Positions 41,749-54,000 of a stretch of 64,000 nucleotides of DNA are shown in pieces. The notes under the pieces are model-generated. The model saw only the letters and a program-made list of their open reading frames with translations, was not told the origin of the DNA and did no database searches. How positions within the stretch are numbered: position 1 is the stretch's first letter; each line of letters begins with the position of its first letter. Both the position numbers and the translations under genes were made by a program. Origin of the DNA: Spinacia oleracea (lineage: Eukaryota > Streptophyta > Magnoliopsida > Caryophyllales > Amaranthaceae); contig NC_079491.1 of NCBI RefSeq assembly GCF_020520425.1, positions 47,854,027 to 47,918,026 on the forward strand, written 5' to 3'.

Positions 41749-44700
41749 TCATGGGGGGTCAAATGCAACCGGCTTACGATCATCACAAGTCAAAAAGCTC
41801 CTTTTTTCCCCTTTGGGCGCAAACCACTTACCTAAGCCACCACTCATAGAGGTGGGATCAAACCAAATCCCCTTAAGCTTGTGTTTTCCCCTCTTGGGCT
41901 TCTTGACCGGAGAATCCTTACCATGGGGAGCCGAAGTTTCTGCTCTAACATCATCTAGACCCATCCCAAAGATCTCGGGAATGGTTATCACATCATCAAA
42001 TGAATCACCTAACACCGAGGAGTTCACAAATACCTTCTTCTCCTTGATGTTGTTCCTAGCAAGCTTATCATCAAACTTAGAAGCACAAGAGTCATTAGAA
42101 ATGTTAGCATAACGATGCTCAATGCATGCAATAGTGTCTAACTTCATGCAACTCTTCTTCTTGGAACCACATTCATCATCAATAGGAAGCTTGAAACTAG
42201 CCTTGGCATCTCCCGCCTTCAAGGTGATAAGACCACCTTGAACATCAATGAGAGCACCCGCCGTGGCCAAGAATGGCCTCCCTAAGATAATAGGGGTGTG
42301 GGCGTCCTCATCAATATCCAAGACAATGAAGTCAACAAGAAAAGTTAACTTCCCTATCACAAGGGGAACATCATCAACCCTACCCAAAGGGAACATAACC
42401 GAGTAATCGGTTAGTTGCAAAGACATAGGGGTAGGGGTGAGATCACCAAGACTAAGCTTCGCATAGATTTTGCAAGGAAAAATGCTCACGCTTGCCCCCA
42501 AATCGCAAAGAGCGTTATGAAATTTCAGCTTTTGGATGCTACAAGGAATCGAGAAACTCCCGAGATCCTTGAGCTTTGGGGGAAACAGGCTCAAGATCAA
42601 AGCACTATAATTCTCCGTGAGATGCACGGTTTCCTTGAGGCTATAAGTTCTTTTGCCACACAAAATGTCTCTCGTGAACCGAGAATAATGTGGCATTTGC
42701 TTTAGCGCCTCGGTGAAAGACAAGGACACATAAAGCTTACTAATAGTGTCTAGAAACTTGGATAATTGGTCATCCAATTTCTTTCCAAAAATCTTTTGAG
42801 GATAGGGGAGAGGAGGAGTAGGAAGAGGTAGAAGAGTAGCCTCCGTTGGCTTCACACCATCGCTCACGTCATCAATGTGAGACTTCTCTTCCCCCACATC
42901 ATAGTCCGTAGACTCATTTCCCTTAGATCCTTCTCCCCTAGAGCAAGGAGCATCAACAAACATAGCACCATCATCTAAAATCTTCCCACTCCTAGTCATG
43001 ACCGCATACATTTGCTTAGGAGCTTGACCTTGGGGTTGGAGACTAGTATGCACTTGTTGTTCCTTGATGGTGCTAGCAAGTTGTGCTAATTGAGTTTCAA
43101 TCATTTTCAAATGAGTGTTGGATTGCTTGAATCCATCCTCAAACTCAACATTTTTCTTGTCTTGCGCCCCCACGAACGACTCCATAAGTGCCTCAAGGAT
43201 AGACTTGAGAGGCGGGAGTGTTGGAGGTGCATTGCCATAACCCATAGGATTTTGAGGGTATTGATTGCCATAGGTCCTTGGCCCATTGAATCCGGGAGGA
43301 GGAAATTGAGAAACACCATATTGTCCTCCCGGGTTCGATGGATAGCACCCGCTAGAAGCACCCCTATATTGCCCATAAGGATAGTTGTAACCCCCTCCAC
43401 CTTGATGGTTAGGGTTATAACTACCTTGATTGTACTGAGTTTGATTGCCAAGACCGTGAGATTGACCATAGGGTGCTTGGCCTTGATAGCCTTGCTCTCT
43501 ATAGTTACCTCGGCCTTGACTATCATACCCACCTCCTTGGCCGAAGCCTTGGTAGGATCCATGCATTGGGGGGCCTCTAGGTGCTTGCCTATTAAAGTTT
43601 TAGTTCGGGGGGCCATCATATCTAGGCCTCTCATTCATAGATTTAGCATATTCCACATCAAAATCTCCTTCATAAGAAGGGCCATAATCCACATATGAAA
43701 CATTATGCGCTAAAGGACACATGTTAGGGAAATGCCCATAGTCATGACAATTTTCACAAAAGGATGTATCTAATGGCATAGTGTTGTAGGAACTCACCTT
43801 GCTCTTCCCCTTATTGAGAAGAGTAGCCGATGGTGGAGGAATTGTTGATGGTGATGGGGGTTGACTTGGAGTGCTCTCAAGCTTTTCTAACCTTGAGCTA
43901 AGCTTCTCTATGATGCGCGCTTGCTCAATTGCATAGATCGACCCTTTACCATCCTCACCTTCATTTGCTCTTGCAATCATAGTTCCTTGTTCCAACATGC
44001 CATGCTTGGTAGTTTTGCACGACATCCTCTATGATCTCCTCTATTTGGTCCTCCGTCTTGTTCATTATAGGACCACCCGCCCCCGCATCAAGACTTGTTT
44101 TGGAGGTTGGGCTCAATCCCAAGTAGAAAGTCTTTAGGAGGAGCCATTTAGGAATCCCGTGATGAGGGCACTCCCTTTGATATTCCTTGAACCGATCCCA
44201 AGCCTCAAATAGAGACTCATCCCGCTTTTTCTCAAATGATTGGATCTTATGACGATACTCTGACGTCTTCCCGTGCGAATAGAACTTGCTCAAGAACTCA
44301 CTTGTCACTTCATTCCAAGTCCGAAGTGAGTTTGGCTTGACCTCCTTGTCAAGCCAATCACTAGCACGCCCCAAGAGGGAGAAGCGGAATAGCGTCAACC
44401 TTATGTAGTCCGAAGTCACTCCATTGTGCTTAATGGTATCACAATAGTGCTCAAATTGTTTCAAGTGTTCATGCGGTGATTCGCTACTCTTTCCGCAAAA
44501 TGGATGACTTTACACCAAATTAATCAACGCGGGCTTTATTTCAAAATTGTTTTCATTGGTAGTCGGGGCTTGAATGCCACAAGTCGCCTCAAACGCTCCC
44601 GAAATACCTAGGTTCTTAACCGGAAGAGCCATTATCTCAATGGTTGGACTTGTTGACTCTCGATCCGTGGCTTCACTCAAAGGTTCGAATCTATTGTAGC

Positions 44701-44803
44701 TCGACGAACGGGTCCGGATACGTCTCAAGCTTCGCAAATTCCTCTCTAACTCTAGGTCGAGAAGATAGAGAGGCCTATGACGAGTTCGACCCCTATCTTG
44801 CAT
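41749..44803 (-). pseudogene. Gag-protease gene of element A, broken
   Basis: The ATG at 44803 (MQDRGRTRH) lies 115 bp after the primer site. Pieces: 44803-44510 (N terminus, ends at a TAA that looks like a mutated CAA); 44464-43961 (gag core: 'RASDWLDKEVKPNSLRTWNE', 'RFKEYQRECPHHGIPKW', 'FYLGL'); a frame change into 44025-43600 with an intact knuckle CENCHDYGHFPNMC; another TAA at about 43603; then 43566-41749 with a Gly/Tyr/Gln-rich stretch and the protease ('ALCDLGASVSIFPC', 'TPIILGRPFLATAGALIDVQ'). At least two nonsense mutations and one frameshift, against none in element B. Confidence 0.85.
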
Positions 44804-44917
44804 ACAAAACTCAAACAAACCGTGAGCAATGCAAAGGAAAAACTAAAGCAAGAATGAAATATTTTTGTATTTTCTATGGTTACACTAGACTCAACTTAAC
44901 TCAAAAACAACAACCGT

Positions 44918-44935
44918 TCCCCGGCAACGGCACCA
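44918..44935 (-). promoter_or_regulatory. Primer-binding site of element A, tRNA-Asp type
   Basis: The minus strand reads TGGTGCCGTTGCCGGGGA, one mismatch from the site of element B. The LTR that should precede it is absent. Confidence 0.85.
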
Positions 44936-44938
44936 TTT

Positions 44939-46910
44939 TGTAATCCCCCGTAAATTTATAAACATTATTCATATATTTTAACGTATAGTTAAAGATATGA
45001 ATTTACGGATTTTAAAAATAAATATATAATTAACGTATATTTATTTTATTACATTTTGAATGTTTTAACGATTTATGAAATCAAAAGTAATTTTAGAATT
45101 GTACGTTGAAAAGAAATCGAATTACGAAAACCGATTGAATTTAGAAAACGATCCTAATCGATTTTGGATTGAAATCCTAAAACTAAATCCTAATTCTAGC
45201 CCATTTTGCAAATCCCAAACAATAAACCCAAAACAAATCCTCCCTTCTCTACTTTTATTCCACGTGAGAAAGCAAAACCCAAAACCGATAACCCCCTTTT
45301 CTATTTCACGTGAAGCAATCCTTCAGCAATTCACGTGAATTTCAAACCCTCAAGAACTCCTTCTCCCTCACGCTGCCTCCAATCTGCTGCTCAGCCGCCA
45401 CCACCGCCGGACCTCCTCCCGCTGGTAACTCTCCTTCGTTCTCTCCTTCGTTCCTCTTTTTTTTATCTTTTGGATTTGTTCTTGCACGCCCCTTATTCGC
45501 TGTTGTTTGTTCGAACCAGCAGCCTCCGCGAACCTTATTGCCGCCGACACTCTGCCGCCGCCAACGCACCCCTGACCCCCGGTCGCCGCACGGTAGTCTC
45601 TCTTTCCTCCTTCCTTTTTCTTTTTCGTTCTTTTTCTGTTGGTTGCTTTCTCTCCTCCTTAATCGTGGCCCTTGTGCTCGAACAGCACCATTGTTTGCGC
45701 CAGCCACGTCTTCTCTCGCCGCAAGCCCCCGCCATGCCGCCGCCGTGCCCTGTCTGTCGGCCAGCCCTCCTCTCTCCCTCTTTACTTGGTTATTTCTTAA
45801 ACCCTAAGTAAACTAATTATTTTGATTATATTTTGTTAATTTAATTTATGCTTTGATTTAATAAATTTATGACTTTTATGACTTAATTAGAATTTCAGAT
45901 TTATATATTATGTTTAAATAATATATTTAATTTTCAAATTATCTAAATACATTGAAATATTAATTTTTGATTATCTAAAGTATGAATTTCAAGGTTTTAA
46001 TAGTTGTAAATCATGGTAGGACGATTGTGTATTATTAAATTTATTGTTTCGATGTTCTAAGAACGTAGATTGGCCTTGGTGAAGTTTTTAAATGAGTTTA
46101 TATTGCTGAAAATTTAAAGTACGATGTTTGCAAAGAGTTTTCAACGAATTTCAATCACTAATTCACTGATTATGATGCTAGGAGATCAAACATTCAAGTT
46201 TTGATATTGGGGAAAGTTCTAAATATGTTTAGGATGTATTTAGAATGCTTTATTATGGGCGAACGATTAGAAATTGATTGGGAATATTTGTTGGTTGTTT
46301 TAGGCGGAGAATTCTCTTTAGGCGACTTTTGAAAGTGTTAAAGTGGCCTATCAGTTTGTTTACACAAGGTACGTACATACCTGTGTGCTTGGAGATGTGT
46401 GTTATGATTGAAACCATGTTGAATTGTCGATGAACTTGGTTATGTTGAAATTTATATGTTTAATATTGTTGGATGAACATGTTGAACATATATTTCGTTA
46501 TGAGAATTATAACATGTTAGTATGGATGATTGATGCAAACATGTTGGTTGGGAACACTAGATTATTTTATATATATTGATTCAGATCGATTGATCGTTGT
46601 TCCCTTTTAGCTTTTCACTACTTTATGAGGGCCGAGGACCTTGTTTAGTAAGTTGAAACCTTATACCCGTATAGAGGGGTTGATCATTATTAAAGGAAAG
46701 GTCGAATTAATTGGAATAAGTCTTGATTTATACCTTTTTGATCACTTACTTAATTCTAAGATAAAAACAGTTGAGAATAATTGATGATTGTATGACTTAT
46801 GTGATTGTTGAGTCATAACAGAGTTTTAATTTGTAAATCATGTAAAGTGAAACTGAGTAGCAATAGCTTTAGACTGTGCACGTCTGAAGTGACGGACAAT
46901 CAGGAGTTGG
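44939..46910 (+). mobile_element. Truncated chromovirus-type LTR (T2), probable
   Basis: It starts TGTAATCCCCCG. It has a gene-like middle (CACGTG motifs, pyrimidine-rich, then a GC-rich 'ccgccaccaccgccgg' part at 45380-45760) and later 'gtggcct...aaggtacgtacatacc', the same landmark pair found, in the other orientation, in the LTR at 46911-48800. No TG...CA right end is seen; it stops at 46910. Pro/Ala/Arg-rich ORFs at 45310-45811 are not supported as genes. Confidence 0.5.
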
Positions 46911-48800
46911 TGTAACACCCTAATAATTCCTTGCTTTTATAAAACCATTTTCCAACTTAAAATAAAGGAATTACTAAAGTATTACCGCCACCGTGATAAC
47001 GGTTAAGGCTATTACCAGAATTACGCAACGGAATTTAATGTCAACTAACTTTCAAAAACATAAATAATAAATTATCGAGGCCTCCTACAAGTTGGAACCA
47101 TAACGGCCCAAAACTAAAGTAGTAAAAGTTCAACAAAACCCAAACATAATTAAAGTATAGTTAGAAATAGTTTTAAAGTACGAAAGAATGCAACTCTCTC
47201 AATCATCCCAAGCCACATGACTTCGATCGTACTTCGATCTACCAACCTGCTATATTATTCTACTCCTCAACAATGCAAGTGCAAATGATGGATCATCATA
47301 GGGTCATTAAAGCAAAGGCCATGACCAAAAGACACAAAGCACGTAGTCAGCAAAAGCTGAGTACTTATAAGACTAGAGTGAAATAAAACTATAAACATGC
47401 ATCACTCGCTAAGTACTAATCAACATGCAAAAGCCATTTAATAGATAACAAGTAAATCATGAATACAAGACTCGACTCTTGACTCACAATTTAATTAGAA
47501 TAAGCTTCGAACGGGCCAGCAAAATATTCCATAAAGGAAGGGTGTTGGGAGCCCACCAAACACCATAATAAATAAAAAAATATCGGACCATACCGAGTGT
47601 CGGGCCATACCGACGGAATTCCAACGCATAAATTGAATGAAACAACGTCTTGTATCATTAGTAGGAGATCAAGCTTTCCGGCAAGTCTCCCCCCATTGTT
47701 CATACTCAAGGTATATACGTTCCAAGAGTTTTGAAGCTTGTTCTGGTTGCACTTTACGTTTATTATATTTTATTAATGGTGAACTCGAGACTCGAACACA
47801 CACTTACATACATACAATTAATAAACGACAACCAAAATAATCTCATTTTAATCCTTTAGGACTTGTGATCAATCAATCAAGACGTAGTGAAATTACTACC
47901 AAGTTCCTTCTCACAAAAGGTGAGATTCCACATCATGCCTATTAACATGAGGGTTGTGCCCTTGCACCACAAATCCTAATTCATTTCATATAAAATATTC
48001 CCAACTGAACCCTACAAGTGTTGTGGCTTACGTGAGATAACCCTTCACATGTGGTAAAATAAATAGTACGACGTGGTACGAATAATTGGCTCAAAAGTAT
48101 GCTAGACATCCCGTACCATAGCATAACAATAAATAATTCATCCCTTGCATGTGAAACAAACCATACATGCATAAATATTGAACAACATGATTGACAATGA
48201 AATCCATACTCATAATAATCCCAACATGCTTGTTCAAACAATAATTCAATAATTCCAATATAATAATCCACATGATCGTTCACCAATACAAACATGAATC
48301 CACATAATATAATTCACATCAACAACAATCATGTAATGCCTTTGACAAATGGTGTGGTCGCCCTAGACTTGTACGTACCTTGAATACCTAAGCGTAGGGG
48401 CCACTTTGCAAAACGAGCACTTACTTAGAAATCACCTCCTATCATCAAAATAATGAAACTTTAATTATTTCCATGTTCATTAAATTTCCAGCAACTTTAT
48501 AAAATATTAAACCTTGTTTAAACTTTAGAATTCAATCGTTCTTTAATAAAATAATCGTCTCAATTTGTAAAACTAATCCCTAGTGTGAAATTAAAACATA
48601 CTTTTTCCGCCCTTAAAATCAATAAAAACCAACACTTTAAGCCTTTATATAAATCTGAAAATATAATTGATTATCATAATTAAATTCATCACCTAATTAT
48701 GCTAATCAATTGACCCATTAAGTCTAGGTTAAAACCATAACTTGAATTTCTCAATAAAACCAATTTAACATCATAAAAATCAAACCTTTATTGAATAAAC
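46911..48800 (-). mobile_element. Second copy of the T1-type LTR, truncated (T3)
   Basis: It starts tgtaacaccctaataattcc in plus sense, matching 5118 onward, and follows 10015-11685 to its end. It is uninterrupted and so shows what the T1 LTR looked like before the composite insertion. It is truncated at 48800 by the Copia-1 LTR. Confidence 0.75.
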
Positions 48801-50191
48801 TGTTAGGTTATGATACATATGATATTACATAAATCATGCGGAAACAACCATTAACCCAGGAATACATATTATTTACACATAATCATATAGCATAATTTAG
48901 ATGCATACTCTTTGTTGCGTGCCCTCCCTAGCTGCGCCCGAACCGAGCAAGAACAAGTCTTTAGGACTCCAAGTGTCGTCCCTCCGTAGATAGTCCACAG
49001 CACGTCCGGATCCGCCTTAAGATTGACCAACTAGAATCGCCCTTAAGGTACTAGAATTTTCGGCACTTTTGAGCAAGATGTGTGACTGAATTTTTCTCTC
49101 AAAAACTCACTTTGAATACTTTAAAACTCGTTATAAATTGTGAACCCAGGCCACATATTTATAGGGGTATGGAAAGAGAATTGGAATCCTATTAGGATAC
49201 GAATTAATTAAACTTAGAATCCTACAAGAACTCTAATTAATTAATTTATCAAATAGAATTAGGAATTTAATCATTAACCGAACTCTGCACGTTTTAGGAA
49301 TCGTGCATGAACACAAACTCACACACACACACACGGCAGCCACGATGGGCCGCCCATGCGCGTGCGTGCGAGCAGCAGCCCACGCAGCGAGGCCCACGCA
49401 GCCGCGGCCTTGGCGCGCGCTGGGCCTGCCTTGCGGTAGGCCTGGGCGCTGCCTTGGCTGGGCTTGTGGCGCGCGTTTGGCTTGCTGGGCGATGGCCTGG
49501 CTTCGAGCTGGGCCCTCGTCCGGCAGGCCTCGTCCGATGCTTATTCGTACGATACGCTTCCGATTAAATTTCCGATTCCGGAATTCATTTCCGACACGAA
49601 CAATATTTAACATTTCCGATTCCGGAATTAATTTTCGTTTCGAACAAATATTTAATATTTCCGTTTCCGGAATTATTTTCCGATTCCGATAATATTTCCG
49701 ATTCTGACAATATTTCCATTTCCGGCAATATTTCCGATTCCGGCAATATTTCCATTTCCGATAATATTTTCCGATACGTACCATGTTTCCGTTTCCGGCA
49801 ACATCTACGACTTGGATAATATTTATATTTCCGATACGATCCATATTTCCGTTTCCGGCAATATCATCGTTTCCGGAGTATTCATTTCTTGCCTGTGACG
49901 ATCTCAGCTCCCACTGAAACCAAGATCCGTCGATTCCGAATATTCATAGATGGAGTATTTAATGCCATTAAATACTTGATCCGTTTACGTACTATTTGTG
50001 TGACCCTACGGGTTCAGTCAAGAGTAAGCTGTGGATTAATATCATTAATTCCACTTGAACTGAAGCGGCCTCTAGCTAGGCATTCAGCTCACTTGATCTC
50101 ACTGAATTATTAACTTGTTAATCAATACTGAACCGCATTTATTAGACTTATCATAGAATGCATACTTGGACCAAGGGCATTATTTCCTTCA
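48801..50191 (-). mobile_element. 3' LTR of Copia-1
   Basis: In minus sense it starts TGAAGGAAATAATGCCC after a polypurine tract and ends CATAACCTAACA, 1391 bp. It contains a GC-rich core (49335-49540) and TTTCCGATTCCGG-type repeats (49560-49880). It interrupts the T3 LTR. Confidence 0.88.
49560..49880. repeat. TTTCCG(A/T)TTCCGG-type repeats in the Copia LTR
   Basis: About fifteen degenerate units of 'tttccgattccggcaata' and variants. The same block is at 58735-59060 in the second LTR copy. Confidence 0.85.
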
Positions 50192-50202
50192 GTCTCCCAC
50201 TT
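50192..50202 (-). promoter_or_regulatory. Polypurine tract of Copia-1
   Basis: The minus strand reads AAGTGGGAGAC directly before the LTR start TGAAGG. Confidence 0.8.
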
Positions 50203-51055
50203 GTCCTTAGGGACAAGTGTGCATTTCCTAATTCCTTTGTCGCTCGATGCTTGCTCTTGAACATAAGGTAAGAGTTGTCATCCTTATTATGTCCAGAGGT
50301 GTTCCTCGGTTTCAGAGTTCAACTGATCAAATAAACAGATAATCATAGCCTATGATTCATCCGAGCACGGCCATGCATTTCACAGTTTCTAGCTCTCCGA
50401 GTGGCCTTGTACAACTTTTAAGCATCTCATCCCGATTTATGGGAGGACAATCCCAATCTTGCGATCTTGAGATTAGACTTCGTTTGATAGGTGATTACCT
50501 GAGCGTTGCCTTTATAGCCTCCTTTTACGGTGCGACGGTTGGTCAACGTCAAAGCAACTAGTTCTCAAACAAGTAATCTCAAATCACTCAGGTATTGAGG
50601 ATTTAGTGTCTAATAATTTAATGAAATTTACTTATGACAGATTTTCATCTCTTACAGTAAAGTTTCATAGGTCTTGTCCGATACTAATCTTCCCAAAGTA
50701 AGTATCTATGCAAATGATTATGACATTGCCATGTCCACATAGTTCAAGAAACAGAACTACTAGTCATCTTGCATTCTAATCGTCTAACGTTTTCTATGCG
50801 TCCAATTTTATAGAAAACTCCGATTAGGGACCATTTTCAACCTTTGACATTCAAGTTCACTTGATAGACATTTCTTAGTCACAGGACTGGTCCTGGCAGT
50901 CTATCTTGAATATATCGTCAAATTGAAGGGACTCATCATTTAATAAACCACAAATTAAATGGAAAAATGAATTCTTTTCATTTATTGTGAATGGTTAACC
51001 AATAATGTTTTACAAAGATTTAAACTCTAAAACTTTAAAACATTAAATAGAGACA
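50203..51055 (-). other. 3' untranslated region of Copia-1
   Basis: 853 bp between the gag-pol stop and the polypurine tract, with no conserved ORF. Confidence 0.6.
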
Positions 51056-54000
51056 TCAAAGCCATTCTCCAATATGCTTGATTCCCATAGCTGCAGTGTG
51101 CGAGTTGTGCTTCGCTTGCGGCAGAGGTTTAGTTAATGGATCTGATATGTTGTCATCAGTTCCAATCTTGCTTATCTCGACTTCTTTTCTTTCAACGAAC
51201 TCTCGTAGAAGGTGAAATCTACGAAGTACATGCTTGACTCTTTGGTGGTGTCTAGGCTCTTTTGCCTGTGCAATAGCTCCGTTATTGTCACAATACAGGG
51301 CTATTGGTCCTTTAATGGAGGGGACTACACCAAGTTCACCTATGAACTTCCTTAGCCATATAGCTTCCTTTGCTGCTTCATGTGCAGCAATGTACTCCGC
51401 TTCAGTTGTAGAATCCGCAATGGTGCTTTGCTTAGCACTTTTCCAGCTTACTGCTCCTCCGTTGAGGCAGAAGACAAACCCAGACTGTGATCTGAAATCA
51501 TCTTTGTCGGTTTGGAAACTTGCGTCCGTATAGCCTTTAACAATTAATTCATCATCTCCACCATAGACCAGGAAGTCATCTTTGTGCCTTTTTAGGTACT
51601 TCAGAATGTTCTTGGCAGCAGTCCAATGCGCCTCTCCTGGGTCTGACTGGTATCTGCTCGTAGCACTGAGTGCGTACGCAACATCCGGGCGTGTACATAT
51701 CATAGCATACATTATTGAACCAATCAATGATGCATATGGAATCCCATTCATTCGTCTACGCTCATCAAGTGTTTTTGGGCACTGAGTCTTGCTTAGAGTC
51801 ATTCCATGAGACATGGGTAGGTAGCCTCGCTTGGAGTCCGCCATCTTGAACCTATCAAGTACTTTATTGATATAAGTGCTTTGACTAAGTCCAATCATCC
51901 TTTTAGATCTATCTCTGTAAATCTTGATGCCCAATATGTACTGTGCTTCTCCTAGATCCTTCATCGAAAAACATTTCCCAAGCCAAATCTTGACAGAGTT
52001 CAACATAGGAATGTCATTTCCGATAAGTAATATGTCGTCGACATATAATACTAGGAAAGCAATTTTGCTCCCACTGACCTTCTTGTATACACAAGATTCG
52101 TCTGCGTTCTTGATGAAACCAAAGTCACTGACTGCTTCATCGAAACGTATATTCCAGCTCCTGGATGCCTGCTTCAATCCGTAGATTGACTTATTTAGCT
52201 TGCATACCTTTTTAGCATTCTTTGGATCCTCAAAACCTTCAGGCTGTGTCATAAACACAGTTTCTGTTAAAACGCCGTTTAAGAAAGCAGTTTTGACATC
52301 CATCTGCCATATTTCGTAATCGTAATATGCAGCGATTGCTAACATTATCCGAATAGACTTTAGCATTGCAACTGGTGAAAAAGTTTCATCGTAATCCACA
52401 CCGTGGACTTGCCTGTAACCTTTTGCAACCAATCTAGCTTTGAAAACTTCAAGTTTCCCATCCTTTTCCTTTTTCAGTTTGAAAACCCATTTGCTTCCAA
52501 TGGCTTGATAGCCATCTGGCAAATCGACCAAATCCCATACTTGGTTTTCAGACATGGAGTCCAATTCAGATTGCATGGCTTCTTGCCATTGCTTGGAGCT
52601 AGGGCTCGTCATAGCTTGTTTGTAAGTCGCAGGTTCATCACTTTCAAGTAATAGAACGTCATAGCTCTCGTTCGTCAAAATACCTAAGTACCTTTCCGGT
52701 TGAGATCTATATCTTTGCGATCTACGCGGGGTAACATTTCTAGATTGACCATGATTCTCACCAGATTCTTCTAAAGATCTCTGAGTTTCATCCTGAATGT
52801 CATCTTGAGCATTCTCTAGAGTTTGTTGTTCGACTCGAATTTCTTCGAGGTCTACTTTTCTCCCACTTGTCATTTTGGAAATGTGATCTTTCTCCAAAAA
52901 GACACCATCTCGAGCAACAAACACCTTGTTCTCAGATGTATTGTAGAAGTAATACCCCTTTGTTTCCTTTGGATAGCCCACAAGGATACATTTGTCAGAT
53001 TTTGGATGAAGTTTGTCTGAAATTAATCGTTTGACGTATACTTCACATCCCCAAATCTTAAGAAAAGACACATTTGGAGGCTTTCCAAACCATAATTCGT
53101 ATGGAGTCTTTTCGACAGCTTTAGACGGAGCTCTATTTATAGTGAGTGCAGCTGTATTTAGTGCATGTCCCCAAAATTCTAATGGAAGTTCGGCCTGACC
53201 CATCATTGACCTGACCATGTCTAGCAAGGTTCTGTTCCTCCGTTCCGACACACCGTTCCATTGTGGTGTTCCAGGAGGAGTCAATTCTGATATAATTCCA
53301 CATTCTTTCAGATGGTCATCAAATTCATAGCTCAGATATTCACCGCCTCTATCAGACCGCAGTGCCTTAATCTTCTTGCCTAATTGATTCTCTACTTCAC
53401 TCTGAAATTCCTTGAATTTGTCAAAGGATTCAGACTTATGCTTCATTAGGTAGACATAACCATACCTACTGAAGTCATCAGTGAAAGTGATAAAGTAGCT
53501 GAAACCACCTCTAGCATTTGTACTCATTGGTCCACATACATCTGTATGGATTAAACCCAATAGTTCATTTGCTCTTTCTCCAACTTTAGAGAAAGGTTGC
53601 TTTGTCATTTTGCCAAGTAAACATGATTCGCATTTACCATAATCCTCTAAGTCAAATGGTTCTAGAATTCCTTCCTTTTGAAGTCTTTCTAAGCGTTTCA
53701 AGTTTATATGGCCTAATCGACAATGCCACAGATAGGTGAGATCTGAATCATCCTTTTTGGCCTTTTTGGTATTTATGTTATATACTTGTTTGTCGTGATC
53801 TAATAAATAAAGTCCATTGACTAATCTAGTAGATCCATAAAACATCTCTTTAAAATAAAACGAACAACTATTGTCTTTTATTAAAAAGGAAAATCCCTTA
53901 GCATCTAAGCAAGAAACTGAAATGATGTTTTTAGTAAGACTTGGAACATGGAAACATTCTTCCAGTTCCAAAACTAGCCCGGAGGGCAACGACAAATAGT

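Larger units (their letters stand above)
11686..44938 (-). mobile_element. Athila-like Ty3/Gypsy element A, partial, host of two further insertions
   Basis: Read on the minus strand: primer-binding site (44935-44918), gag-protease pseudogene (44803-41749), palindrome array (41505-41281), an extra ORF (40922-39905 continuing 29100-28268), 3' noncoding sequence (15719-13378), polypurine tract (13377-13364) and 3' LTR (13363-11686). Continuity across element B and CACTA-2 is shown by target duplications and by coding sense on both sides. No RT, RNase H or integrase is encoded. The expected 5' LTR is missing: the sequence right of 44938 does not resemble LTR A. Confidence 0.75.

Noticed and set aside
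45310-45811. Pro/Ala/Arg-rich ORFs that could be a host gene start
   Set aside because: They overlap in all frames, and the surrounding sequence has LTR landmarks shared with the T1-type LTR. Chromovirus LTRs often look gene-like here. Not excluded, but unsupported.
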